DNA of 64,000 nucleotides. It comes from Arenimonas sp. SCN 70-307 (GTDB lineage: Bacteria; Pseudomonadota; Gammaproteobacteria; Xanthomonadales; Xanthomonadaceae). The stretch spans positions 36,870 through 100,869 of the forward strand of contig NZ_MEDO01000019.1 in the NCBI RefSeq assembly GCF_001724815.1. The letters run 5' to 3'. The first letter of the stretch is position 1. The number at the start of each line of letters is the position of its first letter. Below, one piece after another: positions 39,501 through 49,147 of the stretch. The notes below the pieces were generated by a model. The model was not told where the DNA came from and searched no databases. It saw only the letters and a list, made by a program, of their open reading frames with translations. Made by a program: the position numbers and the translations under genes.

Positions 39501-40787
39501 ATGGACGCCGCCAGCCACTACCTCGCCAGCGCGCCCGCGCCGGCGCTGCGTTCCCCGCTGCAGGGCCGCCGGGAGGCCGAGGTCTGCGTGGTGGGCGGCG
39601 GCTTCGCAGGCCTCAATACCGCCCTCGGCCTGGCCGAGCGGGGCCGCGCCGGGGTGGTGCTGCTGGAGGCGCGCACCCTCGGCCACGGGGCCTCGGGCCG
39701 CAACGGCGGCTTCGTTTTCGGCGGTTTTTCGCGCGGCGAGCAGGCCCTGCTCGATGAGCTGGGCCCGCAGCGCGCGCAGGCGCTCTACGCCGGCACCCAG
39801 GATGCGGTCGGGCTGATCCGCGGGCGCATCGCCCGCCACCACATCGACTGCAGCGCCACCGACGCCGGCGTGATCTGGGCCAACTGGTTCCGCGACCCGG
39901 CGCCGATGCGCGCCCGCCAGGCGCTGCTGGCGACGCATTTCGGCGTGGAGTGGGAGTGGCTCGAGCGCGGGCGCCTCGCCGAACTGGTCCGCAGCGAACG
40001 CTACACCGAAGGCCTGTTCGAGCCCAACGCCCTGCATTTCGACCCGCTGGCCTACGCCCGCGGGCTGGCGCGCGTGGCCGAAGCACAGGGCGTGGCCATC
40101 CACGAATCCAGCCCCGCCATCGCGCTCGACCGCGAGGCCGGCGGCTGGCGGGTGCGCACGGCCCAGGGCGAAGTGCACGCGCGCCACGTGGTGCTCGCCT
40201 GCGGCGGCTACCTCGCGGGCCTGCGCCGCGAAGTGGACGCCGGCGTGCTGCCGATCGCCACCTACGTGGTGTGCACCGAGCCGCTGGGCGCGCGCATGCA
40301 CGAGGTGCTGCGCACCCGCGCGGCCATCTACGACAGCCGCTTCGCCTTCGACTACTACCGGCCGCTGCCGGACACCCGCCTGCTCTGGGGCGGCCGCATT
40401 TCGGTGTTCGACCGCTCGCCCGCGGCGGTGGAGCGGTTGCTGCGGCGGGACATGCTGCGGGTGTTCCCGCAGCTCGAGGGCGTTCGCATCGAGCGCGCCT
40501 GGTCGGGCCTGATGAGCTACGCCCGCCACCAGATGCCGCAGATCGGCCGGGTGGACGAGGGCCTGTGGCTGGCCCAGGCCTTCGGCGGCCACGGCGTGGC
40601 GCCGACCACCTTCGCCGGCGAGGTGCTGGCGGCGGCCATCGCCCACGGCGACCCGCGCTGGCGCGAGTTCAGCGACTACGGCCTGGTGTCGGCGCTCAAG
40701 CCGGCGGGTTTCCTCGGCGCCCAGCTGTCGTACTGGTGGTACCAGGCGCAGGATGCGTGGAAGGACTGGCGCGAGGGCAGGGCATGA
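39501..40787 (+). CDS. FAD-dependent oxidoreductase (DAO family, gamma-glutamylputrescine oxidase-like)
   Basis: 428 residues. [21 protein letters not shown] is the FAD Rossmann motif, and [15 protein letters not shown] is the DAO/PuuB-type second signature. The C-terminal [12 protein letters not shown] and [20 protein letters not shown] blocks match PuuB-type amine oxidases. It may oxidise a putrescine-derived or amino-acid amine; the substrate is not settled. It is translationally coupled to the tRNA-binding-domain gene (ATGA overlap). Confidence 0.82.
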   Translation: MDAASHYLASAPAPALRSPLQGRREAEVCVVGGGFAGLNTALGLAERGRAGVVLLEARTLGHGASGRNGGFVFGGFSRGEQALLDELGPQRAQALYAGTQDAVGLIRGRIARHHIDCSATDAGVIWANWFRDPAPMRARQALLATHFGVEWEWLERGRLAELVRSERYTEGLFEPNALHFDPLAYARGLARVAEAQGVAIHESSPAIALDREAGGWRVRTAQGEVHARHVVLACGGYLAGLRREVDAGVLPIATYVVCTEPLGARMHEVLRTRAAIYDSRFAFDYYRPLPDTRLLWGGRISVFDRSPAAVERLLRRDMLRVFPQLEGVRIERAWSGLMSYARHQMPQIGRVDEGLWLAQAFGGHGVAPTTFAGEVLAAAIAHGDPRWREFSDYGLVSALKPAGFLGAQLSYWWYQAQDAWKDWREGRA

Positions 40788-41137
40788 ATCCCATCGACGG
40801 GCACGGGCTGATCAGCTGGGCCGACTTCGAGAAGGTGCAGCTGCGCGCGGGCACGGTGCTGCGGGTGGAGGACTTCCCGGAGGCGCGCAAGCCGGCGTGG
40901 AAACTCTGGGTCGACTTCGGGCCCGACATCGGCGTGCTCAAGACCAGCGCGCAGGTGAAGGCGCTCTACGCCGCCGAAGATCTGGTCGGCCGGCAAATCG
41001 TCGGCGTGGTCAACTTCCCGCCCAAACAGGTCGGCCCCTTCCGCTCCGAATTCCTGCTCACCGGCTTCCCCACCGACGACGGCGTCGTCCTCACCACCCT
41101 CGAGCGCCCGGTCCCCAACGGCACAAGGATGGCTTGA
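40784..41137 (+). CDS. CsaA-like tRNA-binding-domain protein
   Basis: 117 residues, an OB-fold of the EMAP/CsaA type: [67 protein letters not shown], and the C-terminal [15 protein letters not shown]. Bacterial CsaA has chaperone-like and tRNA-binding properties; its role here is unknown. Overlaps the FAD enzyme by four bases. Its stop is followed at once by a long inverted repeat. Confidence 0.88.
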   Translation: MNPIDGHGLISWADFEKVQLRAGTVLRVEDFPEARKPAWKLWVDFGPDIGVLKTSAQVKALYAAEDLVGRQIVGVVNFPPKQVGPFRSEFLLTGFPTDDGVVLTTLERPVPNGTRMA

Positions 41138-41144
41138 TTTTTTG

Positions 41145-41290
41145 AACGCGGATCAAATCGGATGGAAGCGGATAAATGCGAATAAAGCGGAATCGATATT
41201 GGTTTCGCCGCAAACCGTTGGCCCGCGGAAGACCAAACTCAAATCTGCTCTATTCGCTCTTATCCGCTTCCATCCGATTTGATCCGCGTT
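41145..41290. repeat. Large imperfect inverted repeat of GCGGAT-type units
   Basis: Two 44-nt arms (41145-41188 and 41247-41290) are about 90% complementary, and the outer 31 nt are identical as inverted copies. Each arm is built from (G)CGGAT units spaced about 10-11 bp apart (near GCGGATC, CGGATGG, GCGGATA). The 58-nt centre is unrelated. It lies between the tRNA-binding gene and the thiolase terminator. It is AT-richer than its neighbours and looks like an intergenic mobile or REP-type element, or a large RNA hairpin. Homologous copies elsewhere in the genome would settle which. Confidence 0.85.
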
Positions 41291-41325
41291 AAAAAAGACC
41301 CCCGGTTTCCCCGGGGGTCTTTCGT
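41291..41325 (-). terminator. Bidirectional terminator for the fad operon and the galU-to-CsaA run
   Basis: A 9-bp GC stem (gacccccgg / ccgggggtc, loop tttcc). On the minus strand it is followed by CTTTTTTAA, and on the plus strand by TTTCG. It ends both convergent runs. Confidence 0.85.
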
Positions 41326-41340
41326 GCAACGAAGGGCAGG

Positions 41341-42537
41341 TCAGAGGGCTTCGAAGAGGCCCGCGGCGCCCATACCGGTGCCGATGCACATGGTGACCAT
41401 GCCGTACTTGAGCTGCCGGCGGCGCAGGCCGTGCACGATCGTGGCCGTGCGGATCGCGCCGGTGGCGCCCAGCGGATGGCCGAGCGCGATGGCGCCGCCC
41501 AGCGGGTTCACCTTCGACGGGTCGAGCTCGCAGGTGCGCATCACCGCCAGCGCCTGCGCGGCGAAGGCCTCGTTGAGCTCGATCCAGTCGAGCTGGTCGG
41601 CCGTCAGGCCGGCCTGGCGCAGCACCTTCGGGATCGCGGCGATCGGACCGATGCCCATCACCTCCGGGCGCACGCCGGCCACCGAGAAGCCGACGAAACG
41701 CGCCAGCGGGGTCAGGCCGTAGTCCTTGATCGCCTGCGCCGAGGCCAGCATCACCGCGCCGGCGCCGTCGGACATCTGCGAGCTGTTGCCCGCGGTCACC
41801 GAGCCGCCGTTGCGGAACACCGGGCGCAGCCTGGCCAGGCCCTCGGCGCTGGTGTCGGCGCGCGGGCCTTCGTCCTGCTCCACCTTCAGCTGGCGCAGGC
41901 GCACCGTGTTGCCGCCCAGCTCGGGCTGGCGCGAAACCACGTCGTAGGGCGTGATCTCGGCGCTGAACTCGCCGGCGGCCTGGGCCGCCAGCGCCTTGGT
42001 GTGGGAGGCGAGGGCGAAAGCGTCCTGGTCCTCGCGCGAGACCTTCCACTCCTCGGCCACCTTCTCGGCGGTGATGCCCATGCCGTAGGCGATGGCCACG
42101 TTCTCGTCCTGGAAGACGCGCGGGCTCATGGCCACCTTGTTGCCCATCATCGGCACCATCGACATCGACTCGGTGCCGCCGGCCAGCACCAGGTCGGCGT
42201 TGCCGAGCCGGATCTGGTCGGCCGCCAGCGCCACGGCCTGCAGGCCCGAGGAGCAGAAGCGGTTGATGGTCTGGGCGGCGATGACGTTGGGCAGGCCGGC
42301 CAGCAGCAGGCCGATGCGCGCCACGTTCATGCCCTGCTCGCCCTCGGGCATGGCGCAGCCGATGATGGCGTCGTCGATGCGGGTCGGGTCGATGCCCGGG
42401 CACTGGTCGACCACGGCGCGCAGCACGTGGGCCAGCATCTCGTCGGGGCGGGTGTTGCGGAAGACGCCGCGCGGGGCCTTGCCCACCGGGGTGCGGGTGG
42501 CGGCGACGATGTAGGCGTCCTGGATTTGCTTGGTCAT
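41341..42537 (-). CDS. fadA: Acetyl-CoA acyltransferase (thiolase)
   Basis: 398 residues. The nucleophilic cysteine is in NRFCSSGLQAVA, the catalytic histidine in GGAIALGHPLGATGA, and the second cysteine in MVTMCIGTGMGAAG. It cleaves 3-ketoacyl-CoA in the last step of beta-oxidation. It follows the FadN-type gene by 20 bp on the same strand and ends at a strong terminator. Confidence 0.93.
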   Translation of the reverse strand: MTKQIQDAYIVAATRTPVGKAPRGVFRNTRPDEMLAHVLRAVVDQCPGIDPTRIDDAIIGCAMPEGEQGMNVARIGLLLAGLPNVIAAQTINRFCSSGLQAVALAADQIRLGNADLVLAGGTESMSMVPMMGNKVAMSPRVFQDENVAIAYGMGITAEKVAEEWKVSREDQDAFALASHTKALAAQAAGEFSAEITPYDVVSRQPELGGNTVRLRQLKVEQDEGPRADTSAEGLARLRPVFRNGGSVTAGNSSQMSDGAGAVMLASAQAIKDYGLTPLARFVGFSVAGVRPEVMGIGPIAAIPKVLRQAGLTADQLDWIELNEAFAAQALAVMRTCELDPSKVNPLGGAIALGHPLGATGAIRTATIVHGLRRRQLKYGMVTMCIGTGMGAAGLFEAL

Positions 42538-42557
42538 TTTGGTGTCCTCGTCGTCGC

Positions 42558-44927
42558 TCAGTTACGCAGCGGCTTGCCGGTCTTGAGCATGTGGGCGATG
42601 CGCTCCTGGGTCTTGGGCATCTGGGCCAGGGCGACGAAGTGCTCGCGCTCCAGGCGCAGCAGCCACTCCTCGTCCACCAGGGAACCGCGGTCCACCTCGC
42701 CGCCGCAGAGCACGGTGGCGATGCGCTTGCTCACCTCGTAGTCGTGTTCGGAGATGAAGCGGCCCTCGATCATGTTCTCGAGCATCATGCGGAAGGTGGC
42801 GATGCCGACGTCACCGGCCACCGGGATGGCGCGGGCCGGCAGCGGCGGGCGATAGCCCGACTCGGCCAGGGCGCGGGCCTGGGCCTTGGCCACGTGCAGC
42901 AGCTCGTAGGCGTTGAACACCACCACGTCGCCCGGGCGGGCCAGCTGCAGCTCCTTGGCTTCCAGCGCCGAGCCCGAGACCTTGCCCATGGCCACGGCCT
43001 CGAAGTACGGCTTGAGCTGGGCGAACACGTCGCCGCCCGGGCCGGCCGCCTGCGCGGCGCGCACGGCGATTTCCTTCAGGCCGCCGCCGGCGGGCAGCAG
43101 GCCCACGCCGGCCTCGACCAGGCCGATGTAGCTCTCGAGCGCCAGGACGGTGCGCGCGGCGTGCATCTGGAACTCGCAGCCGCCACCCAGGGCCAGGCCG
43201 CGCACGGCCGCGACCACCGGCACCAGCGAATACTTGATGCGCTGGCTGGCCGACTGGAAGGTGGCCACCATCTTCTCGAACTCGTCGAGCTTGCCGGCCT
43301 GCAGCGAGGCCAGCGCGCCGGCGAGGTCGGCGCCGGCCGAGAAGGGCTCGGTCGGCTGCCAGATCACCAGGCCCTGGAACTCCTTCTCGGCGCGTTCCAC
43401 GGCCTCGAGGATGCCGGCCAGCACGCCGTCGCCGACGGTGTTCATCTTGGTCTTGAAGCTCAGCACCGCGATGCCGTCGCCGTCGTGCCACAGGCGCACC
43501 GATTCGGTTTCGAACACGGTCTGGCCGGTGTTGGCGCGCTCGCCCAGCACCGGGTCCGGGAAACGCTGGCGGTTGTAGACGGCCAGGTTCGAGCGCGGCA
43601 GCAGCTCGCCGCGGGCCGGGCTGAAGCTGCCGGCGGCTTCATGCACGCCGTCGCGGCCGTCGAAGACCCAGTCGGGCAGGGGCGCGCTGGACATGGCCTT
43701 GCCGGCCACGATGTCCTCGGCGATCCAGCCGGCCACCTGCTTCCAGCCGGCGGCCTGCCAGGTTTCGAACGGCCCCTGCTTCCAGCCGTAGCCCCAGCGG
43801 ATGGCCAGGTCGACGTCGCGCGCGGTGTCGGCGATCGAGGCCAGGTGGCAGGCGCTGTAGTGGAACAGGTCGCGCAGCAGGGCCCACAGGAACTGCGCCT
43901 GCGGATGCTGGCTGGCGCGCAGCTGGGCGATCTTCTCGGCCGGGTTCTTGTTCTTGAGGATGGCCACGACCTCCGGGTCGGCCACGCCGGTGGCGGGGCG
44001 GTAGTCCTGGGCCTTGAGGTCCAGCACCACGATGTCCTTGCCCTTCTTCATGAAGATGCCGGCGCCGGTCTTCTGGCCCAGGGCGCCCTTGGCCACCAGG
44101 GCCTGCAGCCACTCGGGGGCCTTGAAGTAGCCGTGCCACGGATCCTCGGGCAGGGTGTCGGCCATGGTCTTGATGACGTGGGCCATGGTGTCCAGGCCCA
44201 CCACGTCGGAGGTGCGGTAGGTGGCCGACTTCGGGCGGCCCAGCAGCGGGCCGGTCAGGGCGTCCACCTCGTCGAAGCCCAGGCCGAACTGGGCCGTGTG
44301 GTGCAGGGTCGAGAGGATGGAAAAGACGCCGATGCGGTTGCCGATGAAGTTGGGCGTGTCCTTGGCGTAGACCACGCCTTTGCCCAAGGTGGTGACCAGG
44401 AAAGTCTCAAGCCCTTCAAGCACTTGGCGGTCAGTCTTGATGCAAGGGATGAGCTCGGCCAGATGCATGTAGCGCGGCGGGTTGAAGAAGTGCACGCCGC
44501 AAAAGCGCGAGTGCATCGACTCGGGCAGCACTTCGGCCAGGCCGTTGATCGACAGGCCCGAGGTGTTCGAGGCCAGGATGGCGTGCGGGGCCACGTAGGG
44601 CTCGATGCGGTCGTAGAGCGCCTTCTTCCAGTCCATGCGCTCGGCGATGGCCTCGATGATCAGGTCGCAATCGCGCAGCAGCTCGAGGTGCTGGTCGTAG
44701 TTGGCCGGGGTGATGGCGGCCGCCTTGCCCTTGGTCGCCACCGGCGAGGGCGAGAGCTTGCCGAGGTTGGCGATGGCCTTCTCGACGATGCCGTTGGGCT
44801 TGCCTTCCTTGGCGGGAAGGTCGAACAGGAGGGTGTCGACGTCGGCGTTGGCGAGGTGGGCGGCGATCTGCGCGCCCATCACGCCGGCGCCGAGCACGGC
44901 CACCTTGCGGATGCGAAGTTGAGGCAT
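42558..44927 (-). CDS. 3-hydroxyacyl-CoA dehydrogenase/enoyl-CoA hydratase, FadN-type domain order
   Basis: 789 residues. The NAD-binding 3-hydroxyacyl-CoA dehydrogenase comes first (VAVLGAGVMGAQIAAHLA, GVHFFNPPRYMHLAELIPC, SNTSGL), and the crotonase-fold hydratase is in the C-terminal part (SAGADLAGALA, RGLALGGGCEFQMHA, IGLVEAGVGLLPAGGG). This is the reverse of E. coli FadB and matches Bacillus FadN, which has the same 789-residue length. Two consecutive beta-oxidation steps in one protein; with the thiolase it forms the beta-oxidation complex. A TetR gene precedes it by 33 bp. Confidence 0.93.
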   Translation of the reverse strand: MPQLRIRKVAVLGAGVMGAQIAAHLANADVDTLLFDLPAKEGKPNGIVEKAIANLGKLSPSPVATKGKAAAITPANYDQHLELLRDCDLIIEAIAERMDWKKALYDRIEPYVAPHAILASNTSGLSINGLAEVLPESMHSRFCGVHFFNPPRYMHLAELIPCIKTDRQVLEGLETFLVTTLGKGVVYAKDTPNFIGNRIGVFSILSTLHHTAQFGLGFDEVDALTGPLLGRPKSATYRTSDVVGLDTMAHVIKTMADTLPEDPWHGYFKAPEWLQALVAKGALGQKTGAGIFMKKGKDIVVLDLKAQDYRPATGVADPEVVAILKNKNPAEKIAQLRASQHPQAQFLWALLRDLFHYSACHLASIADTARDVDLAIRWGYGWKQGPFETWQAAGWKQVAGWIAEDIVAGKAMSSAPLPDWVFDGRDGVHEAAGSFSPARGELLPRSNLAVYNRQRFPDPVLGERANTGQTVFETESVRLWHDGDGIAVLSFKTKMNTVGDGVLAGILEAVERAEKEFQGLVIWQPTEPFSAGADLAGALASLQAGKLDEFEKMVATFQSASQRIKYSLVPVVAAVRGLALGGGCEFQMHAARTVLALESYIGLVEAGVGLLPAGGGLKEIAVRAAQAAGPGGDVFAQLKPYFEAVAMGKVSGSALEAKELQLARPGDVVVFNAYELLHVAKAQARALAESGYRPPLPARAIPVAGDVGIATFRMMLENMIEGRFISEHDYEVSKRIATVLCGGEVDRGSLVDEEWLLRLEREHFVALAQMPKTQERIAHMLKTGKPLRN

Positions 44928-44960
44928 GGGAACAGCTCCGTGGGAGGAGGAAACGGGGGC

Positions 44961-45581
44961 TCAGCCGGCCCGGAGGCCGGCGGCGGCGAAGCGGATCAGG
45001 GCCTGGGCGGCCTTTTCGCAGTGGGCCTTCTCGGACACGCCGGCGGGCCGCTTGATCAGGCCGAAATCGGCCATGGCGTAGGTCAGCGCGCCGGCGGTGA
45101 AGTCCAGGCGCCAGTACAGGTCTTCCTTGGCCAGGCCGGGCAGGGCGGTGCCGATGGCCTTGGCGAACTCGCGCAGCACGTGGCCGTAGTTGTCGGAAAG
45201 GAACTTGCGCAGGCGGTCGTTCTTTTCGGCGAAGGCCCGGGCCAGCACGCGCACGAAGGCCGAGCCACCGTGGCGGTCGATGGTCAGGGCCAGCGGCGGC
45301 TCGATGAAGGCCGAGAGGATGGCCTCGAGGTCGCCGGGTTTTTCCTCCAGGGCCTTGCGCAGCAGGGCCAGGCGGCGCTCGCTCATGTCGTCCATGCGGC
45401 GCCGGAATACCTCGTTGACCAGGTTCTCCTTGCTGCCGAAGTGGTAGTTGACCGCGGCGATGTTCACGTCGGCCCGGCTGGTGACCTGGCGCAGCGAGGT
45501 GCCTGCGAAACCGTGCTGGGCGAACAGCTCCTCCGCGGCGCCGAGGATGCGTTCCTTGGTGTTGAAATGGGTCGTGGTCAT
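44961..45581 (-). CDS. TetR-family regulator of the beta-oxidation operon (PsrA-like)
   Basis: 206 residues. The N-terminal HTH reads RILGAAEELFAQHGFAGTSLRQVTSRADVNIAAVNYHFGSKENLV, very similar in form to the fatty-acid sensor PsrA. It is first in the minus-strand operon with the FadN-type gene and thiolase, so autogenous control and release by long-chain acyl ligands are inferred. An imperfect palindrome CAAACGGTTG lies 20 bp upstream of its start. Confidence 0.88.
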   Translation of the reverse strand: MTTTHFNTKERILGAAEELFAQHGFAGTSLRQVTSRADVNIAAVNYHFGSKENLVNEVFRRRMDDMSERRLALLRKALEEKPGDLEAILSAFIEPPLALTIDRHGGSAFVRVLARAFAEKNDRLRKFLSDNYGHVLREFAKAIGTALPGLAKEDLYWRLDFTAGALTYAMADFGLIKRPAGVSEKAHCEKAAQALIRFAAAGLRAG

Positions 45582-45601
45582 GGCCCTGCCAGCGCTCGAT
45601 T

Positions 45602-45611
45602 CAAACGGTTG
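45602..45611. promoter_or_regulatory. Candidate PsrA-like operator
   Basis: CAAACGGTTG, a 10-bp near-palindrome, lies about 20 bp upstream of the TetR start at 45581. The half-site resembles PsrA/FadR-type motifs. The assignment is by position and shape only. Confidence 0.3.
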
Positions 45612-45765
45612 TTGGCGAGTGTACCCGGGCTGGCGCCGCCGTCAAATGCCCAATTGAAACGCCTGAAGGGCGGGAGCCTCCGCGGGTGGGGGTGAGGGCG
45701 GGGTGGCGGATGCTTCTGGAATTATTCAGGGAAATGCGCTAAACCCGTGTCCGGGCGGGGTTTTG

Positions 45766-45774
45766 TGGTAAATT
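45766..45774 (+). promoter_or_regulatory. Possible extended -10 of ndk
   Basis: TGGTAAATT (TG-n-TAAATT) lies about 50 bp upstream of the ndk ATG at 45824. The -35 region is weak. The rest of the 242-bp ndk/tetR intergenic stretch shows no open frame or hairpin I trust. Confidence 0.35.
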
Positions 45775-45823
45775 CCCGGGCTGTCCCAATCCCCCAAACC
45801 CTGCAAACAAACGGAGTCACACC

Positions 45824-46249
45824 ATGGCGCTGGAGCGCACCATTTCCATCATCAAGCCCGACGCGGTCGCCAAGAACGTCATCGGCGAGATCTACGCCCG
45901 CTTCGAGAAGGCCGGCCTGAAGGTCGTCGCGGCGAAGATGAAGCACCTTTCGCGCAAGGAAGCCGAGGGCTTCTACGCCGTGCACCGCGAGCGCCCGTTC
46001 TTCAACGCGCTGGTCGAGTTCATGATCTCCGGCCCGGTGATGATCCAGGTGCTCGAGGGCGAGAACGCCGTGCTCAAGAACCGCGAGCTGATGGGCGCCA
46101 CCAACCCGAAGGAAGCCGCGCCGGGCACCATCCGCGCCGACTTCGCCCAGTCTATCGACGCCAACGCCGTGCACGGTTCGGACAGCCTGGAGAACGCCGC
46201 GATCGAAACCGCGTACTTCTTCGCTGCCACCGAGCTCTGCCCGCGCTGA
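45824..46249 (+). CDS. ndk: Nucleoside-diphosphate kinase
   Basis: 141 residues. [20 protein letters not shown], the active-site histidine in [12 protein letters not shown], and ETAYFF at the C-terminus. It swaps gamma-phosphates among nucleotides. GGAG of ACGGAGTCACACC lies 10 bp upstream. Conserved head of the ndk-rlmN-pilW-rodZ block. Confidence 0.97.
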   Translation: MALERTISIIKPDAVAKNVIGEIYARFEKAGLKVVAAKMKHLSRKEAEGFYAVHRERPFFNALVEFMISGPVMIQVLEGENAVLKNRELMGATNPKEAAPGTIRADFAQSIDANAVHGSDSLENAAIETAYFFAATELCPR

Positions 46250-46263
46250 GCCAGGCACCCGAC

Positions 46264-47460
46264 GTGATCGAAGCCACCGACAAGTCCATCCCGCTGCAGG
46301 TCGAGCCGGCATCCGCCGGCCCGGCCCGGGTGAACCTGCTCGACCTCGATCGCGCGGGCATGGAGCGCTTCTTCGACGAGGAACTCGGCGAGAAGCGCTT
46401 CCGTGCCCACCAGGTGATGAAGTGGATCTACCACCAGCACGTCACCGATTTTTCGCAGATGACCGACGTGGGCAAGGCGCTGCGCGCCAAGCTCGAGGCG
46501 CGTGCCGAAGTGCGTCCGCCCAACGTCCTGTTCGACAAGCCCAGCGCCGACGGCACCCACAAGTGGCTGCTGGGCATGGACGCGGGCAATGCCATCGAGG
46601 CCGTCTTCATCCCCGACAAGGGCCGCGGCACGCTGTGCGTGTCCAGCCAGGTCGGCTGCGGCCTGAACTGCCAGTTCTGCTCCACCGCCACGCAGGGCTT
46701 CAACCGCAACCTCAGCACCGCCGAGATCATCGGCCAGGTGTGGGTGGCCTCGAAGCACCTGGGCAACAAGACCCACCTGCACCGCAAGCTCACCAACGTG
46801 GTGATGATGGGCATGGGCGAGCCGCTGCTGAACTTCGACAACGTCGTGCGCGCCATGAGCCTGATGCGCGACGACCTGGGTTTCGGCCTGGCCAACAAGC
46901 GCGTCACGCTCTCCACCTCCGGCCTCGTGCCGATGATCGACCGCCTCGCGGTCGAGTCCGACGTGGCCCTGGCCGTGTCGCTGCACGCACCCAACGACGC
47001 GCTGCGCACCGAGCTGATCCCGCTCAACAAGAAGTACCCGCTCGCCGAGCTCATGGAAGCCTGCGTGCGCTACCTGCGGCACAAGAAGAAGGGCGACTCG
47101 GTCACCTTCGAGTACACGCTGATGAAGGGCGTCAACGACTCGCCGGAGATCGCCCGCGAGCTCGTGAAGCTGATGAAGGCGTTCTCGAACAAGATGCAGT
47201 ACGCCGATGCCGCCAAGGTCAACCTCATCCCGTTCAACCCGTTCCCCGGCACGCGCTTCGAGCGCAGCGGCGAAACGGAGATCCGCGCCTTCCAGAAGAT
47301 CCTGCTCGACAACGGCGTGCTGGCGATGGTGCGCCGCACCCGCGGCGACGACATCGACGCGGCCTGCGGCCAGCTCAAGGGCCAGGTCATGGACCGCACC
47401 CGCCGCCAGTCCGAATTCAAGCGAAAGCTCGAGAAACAGGGGGTATCCGATGCGGCATGA
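46264..47460 (+). CDS. rlmN: Dual-specificity 23S rRNA/tRNA A2503/A37 methyltransferase
   Basis: 398 residues. Radical-SAM motif CGLNCQFC (CxxxCxxC), the N-terminal [19 protein letters not shown] segment, [12 protein letters not shown], and the C-terminal cysteine in AACGQLKGQ. It methylates C2 of A2503 in 23S rRNA and A37 of some tRNAs. It is 14 bp after ndk and overlaps pilW by 11 bp. Confidence 0.95.
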   Translation: MIEATDKSIPLQVEPASAGPARVNLLDLDRAGMERFFDEELGEKRFRAHQVMKWIYHQHVTDFSQMTDVGKALRAKLEARAEVRPPNVLFDKPSADGTHKWLLGMDAGNAIEAVFIPDKGRGTLCVSSQVGCGLNCQFCSTATQGFNRNLSTAEIIGQVWVASKHLGNKTHLHRKLTNVVMMGMGEPLLNFDNVVRAMSLMRDDLGFGLANKRVTLSTSGLVPMIDRLAVESDVALAVSLHAPNDALRTELIPLNKKYPLAELMEACVRYLRHKKKGDSVTFEYTLMKGVNDSPEIARELVKLMKAFSNKMQYADAAKVNLIPFNPFPGTRFERSGETEIRAFQKILLDNGVLAMVRRTRGDDIDAACGQLKGQVMDRTRRQSEFKRKLEKQGVSDAA

Positions 47461-48229
47461 ATCCCTGCGCCTGGCCTGGGGCCTTGCCCTGGCGGTGGCG
47501 CTGGCCGGCTGCGCCAGCAACGGCGCCAGCACGCCCGCCCACAGCGGGCCCAGCCACGCCAAGATGTCCAACAAGGGCCTGGCCAACCTGCAGCTGGCGC
47601 AGAACTACCTGCGCGCCGGCCGGCTCGACGTGGCGCTCGACCGCGCCAACCGCGCGCTGCGCCTGGACCCGCAATCGGCCGACGTGCAGGTGGTGCTGGG
47701 CATGATCCGCCAGCAGCTCAACGACGAAGCCCGCGCCGGCGAGCACTTCGACCGCGCCGTCAAGCTCGCGCCCGAGGCCGGCCACGTGCTCAACGTGCGC
47801 GGCGTCTGGCTGTGCGAGCGCAACCGCTACGACGAGGCCGACGCGCTGTTCACCCGCGCCGTCGCCGATCCCTTCTACGAGGCCAAGGCGCAGAGCTACT
47901 TCAACGCCGGCCGCTGCGCCATGCTGGGCAACCGGCTCGACCGTGCCGAGGTTCCGCTGCGCCGGGGCCTCGAGCTCGAACCCAACAACCCCCTGCTGCT
48001 CGAGCAGATGGCCCGGCTGCAGTTCCGCCAGGGCAATTTCATGAGCGCCCGCGCCTTCTTCCAGCGCCGCGAGGCGCAGGGCGAGGTCGGTGCCGAAATG
48101 CTCGACCTCGCGGTCGCGATCGAGGAGGGCGCGGGCGACCGCGCCGCCGCCGAGCGCTACCGGGCGAGGCTGCGGCAGGCCTTCCCCGACTACACGCCAA
48201 CCGCCCGCGAGGGATCCCCCCAGTCATGA
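47450..48229 (+). CDS. pilW: Type IV pilus biogenesis/stability lipoprotein PilW (PilF)
   Basis: 259 residues. A lipoprotein signal with LAGC (Cys21) is followed by six TPR units (about 45-240; [28 protein letters not shown] is the first). It acts as pilotin for the PilQ secretin in the outer membrane. The start at 47450 overlaps the rlmN end by 11 bp and gives the lipobox; the longer frame is shadow. Confidence 0.9.
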   Translation: MRHESLRLAWGLALAVALAGCASNGASTPAHSGPSHAKMSNKGLANLQLAQNYLRAGRLDVALDRANRALRLDPQSADVQVVLGMIRQQLNDEARAGEHFDRAVKLAPEAGHVLNVRGVWLCERNRYDEADALFTRAVADPFYEAKAQSYFNAGRCAMLGNRLDRAEVPLRRGLELEPNNPLLLEQMARLQFRQGNFMSARAFFQRREAQGEVGAEMLDLAVAIEEGAGDRAAAERYRARLRQAFPDYTPTAREGSPQS

Positions 48230-49083
48230 GCACCGAAGGCCGGCAGGACGTTTTGTTCGAAGACCCCATCGGCATCCGCCTGCGGGCGGCCCGTGAAAAG
48301 CAGGGCCTGGCCCTGGAGCAGGCCGGCGCGCAGCTGAAGCTGCCGGTGGCGATCATCGAGGCGATGGAGCGCGAGGACTGGCCGCGCCTGGGCGCGCCGA
48401 TCTACGTGCGCAGCTACCTCGGCAGCTACCTGCGCCTGCTGGGCCTGCCGTCGGAGCTGGCCCAACGGGTGGCCACCCCGTCGGCCGCGCCCGTGCTCGT
48501 GCCCATGGCGTCGCGCTCGCGCCTGCGCCGCACGCTCGACACCTCGCTGCGCAACGGCATCTACCTGGTGATGACCGCCGTGCTGGTGGTGCCGGTGGTG
48601 CTGGTGGCGCGCCACTACCAGAACGCCGAGCGTCCCGGCAACGTCACCCTGGAGGCCGACCCGTCGGTGCTGCCGGCCCTCGAGCCGGAGGCCGCGCCCA
48701 TCGTGGCCGCGCCTGCCGCCGCGCCTGGCCCGGAGCCGGTGATGGCCTCGATCACCCCGGTCCAGCCCAAGTCCACCGCGGCCGCCGCCGCGGCCGAGCT
48801 CGTGCCCGCTGCGCCGGAGACCGGCCTCGTGCTGCGCTTCACCGGCCAGAGCTGGATGGAAGTGCTGGGCCCGGACGGTCGACGGGTCGAGCAGGCCCTG
48901 CTCGACGCGGGCGCCGAGCGCCGCTACGCCGCCGGCGAAGTGGGGCACGTCACGCTGGGCAACGCCGCCGCCGTGCAGGTCTTCCACGACGGCAAGCCCC
49001 TCGACCTGGCGCCCTACCGCGCGGCGAACGTCGCCCGCTTTGCGGTATCCTCTGAGGGCGAACCCGCGCCTGCCCGCCACTGA
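48226..49083 (+). CDS. rodZ: RodZ-like cell-shape protein
   Basis: 285 residues. A Cro/CI-like HTH (RLRAAREKQGLALEQAGAQL, and YVRSYLGSYLRLLGL) lies in the first 85 residues, then a TM (about 110-130, GIYLVMTAVLVVPVVLVA), a Pro/Ala linker and a C-terminal DUF4115 beta-domain (SWMEVLGPDGRRVEQALLDAG). RodZ links MreB to the membrane. Four-base overlap with pilW (ATGA). Confidence 0.88.
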   Translation: MSTEGRQDVLFEDPIGIRLRAAREKQGLALEQAGAQLKLPVAIIEAMEREDWPRLGAPIYVRSYLGSYLRLLGLPSELAQRVATPSAAPVLVPMASRSRLRRTLDTSLRNGIYLVMTAVLVVPVVLVARHYQNAERPGNVTLEADPSVLPALEPEAAPIVAAPAAAPGPEPVMASITPVQPKSTAAAAAAELVPAAPETGLVLRFTGQSWMEVLGPDGRRVEQALLDAGAERRYAAGEVGHVTLGNAAAVQVFHDGKPLDLAPYRAANVARFAVSSEGEPAPARH

Positions 49084-49147
49084 GCGCGGCCGCCGCCCCC
49101 AGTCCACCCGCCTGCACGCCGCGCGTGCGGGCCCGAAGAAGTGATCC

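Noticed and set aside
42591..45695. 1034-codon plus-strand frame opposite the FadN-type and TetR genes
   Set aside because: Antisense shadow; the minus-strand reading has intact enzyme motifs.
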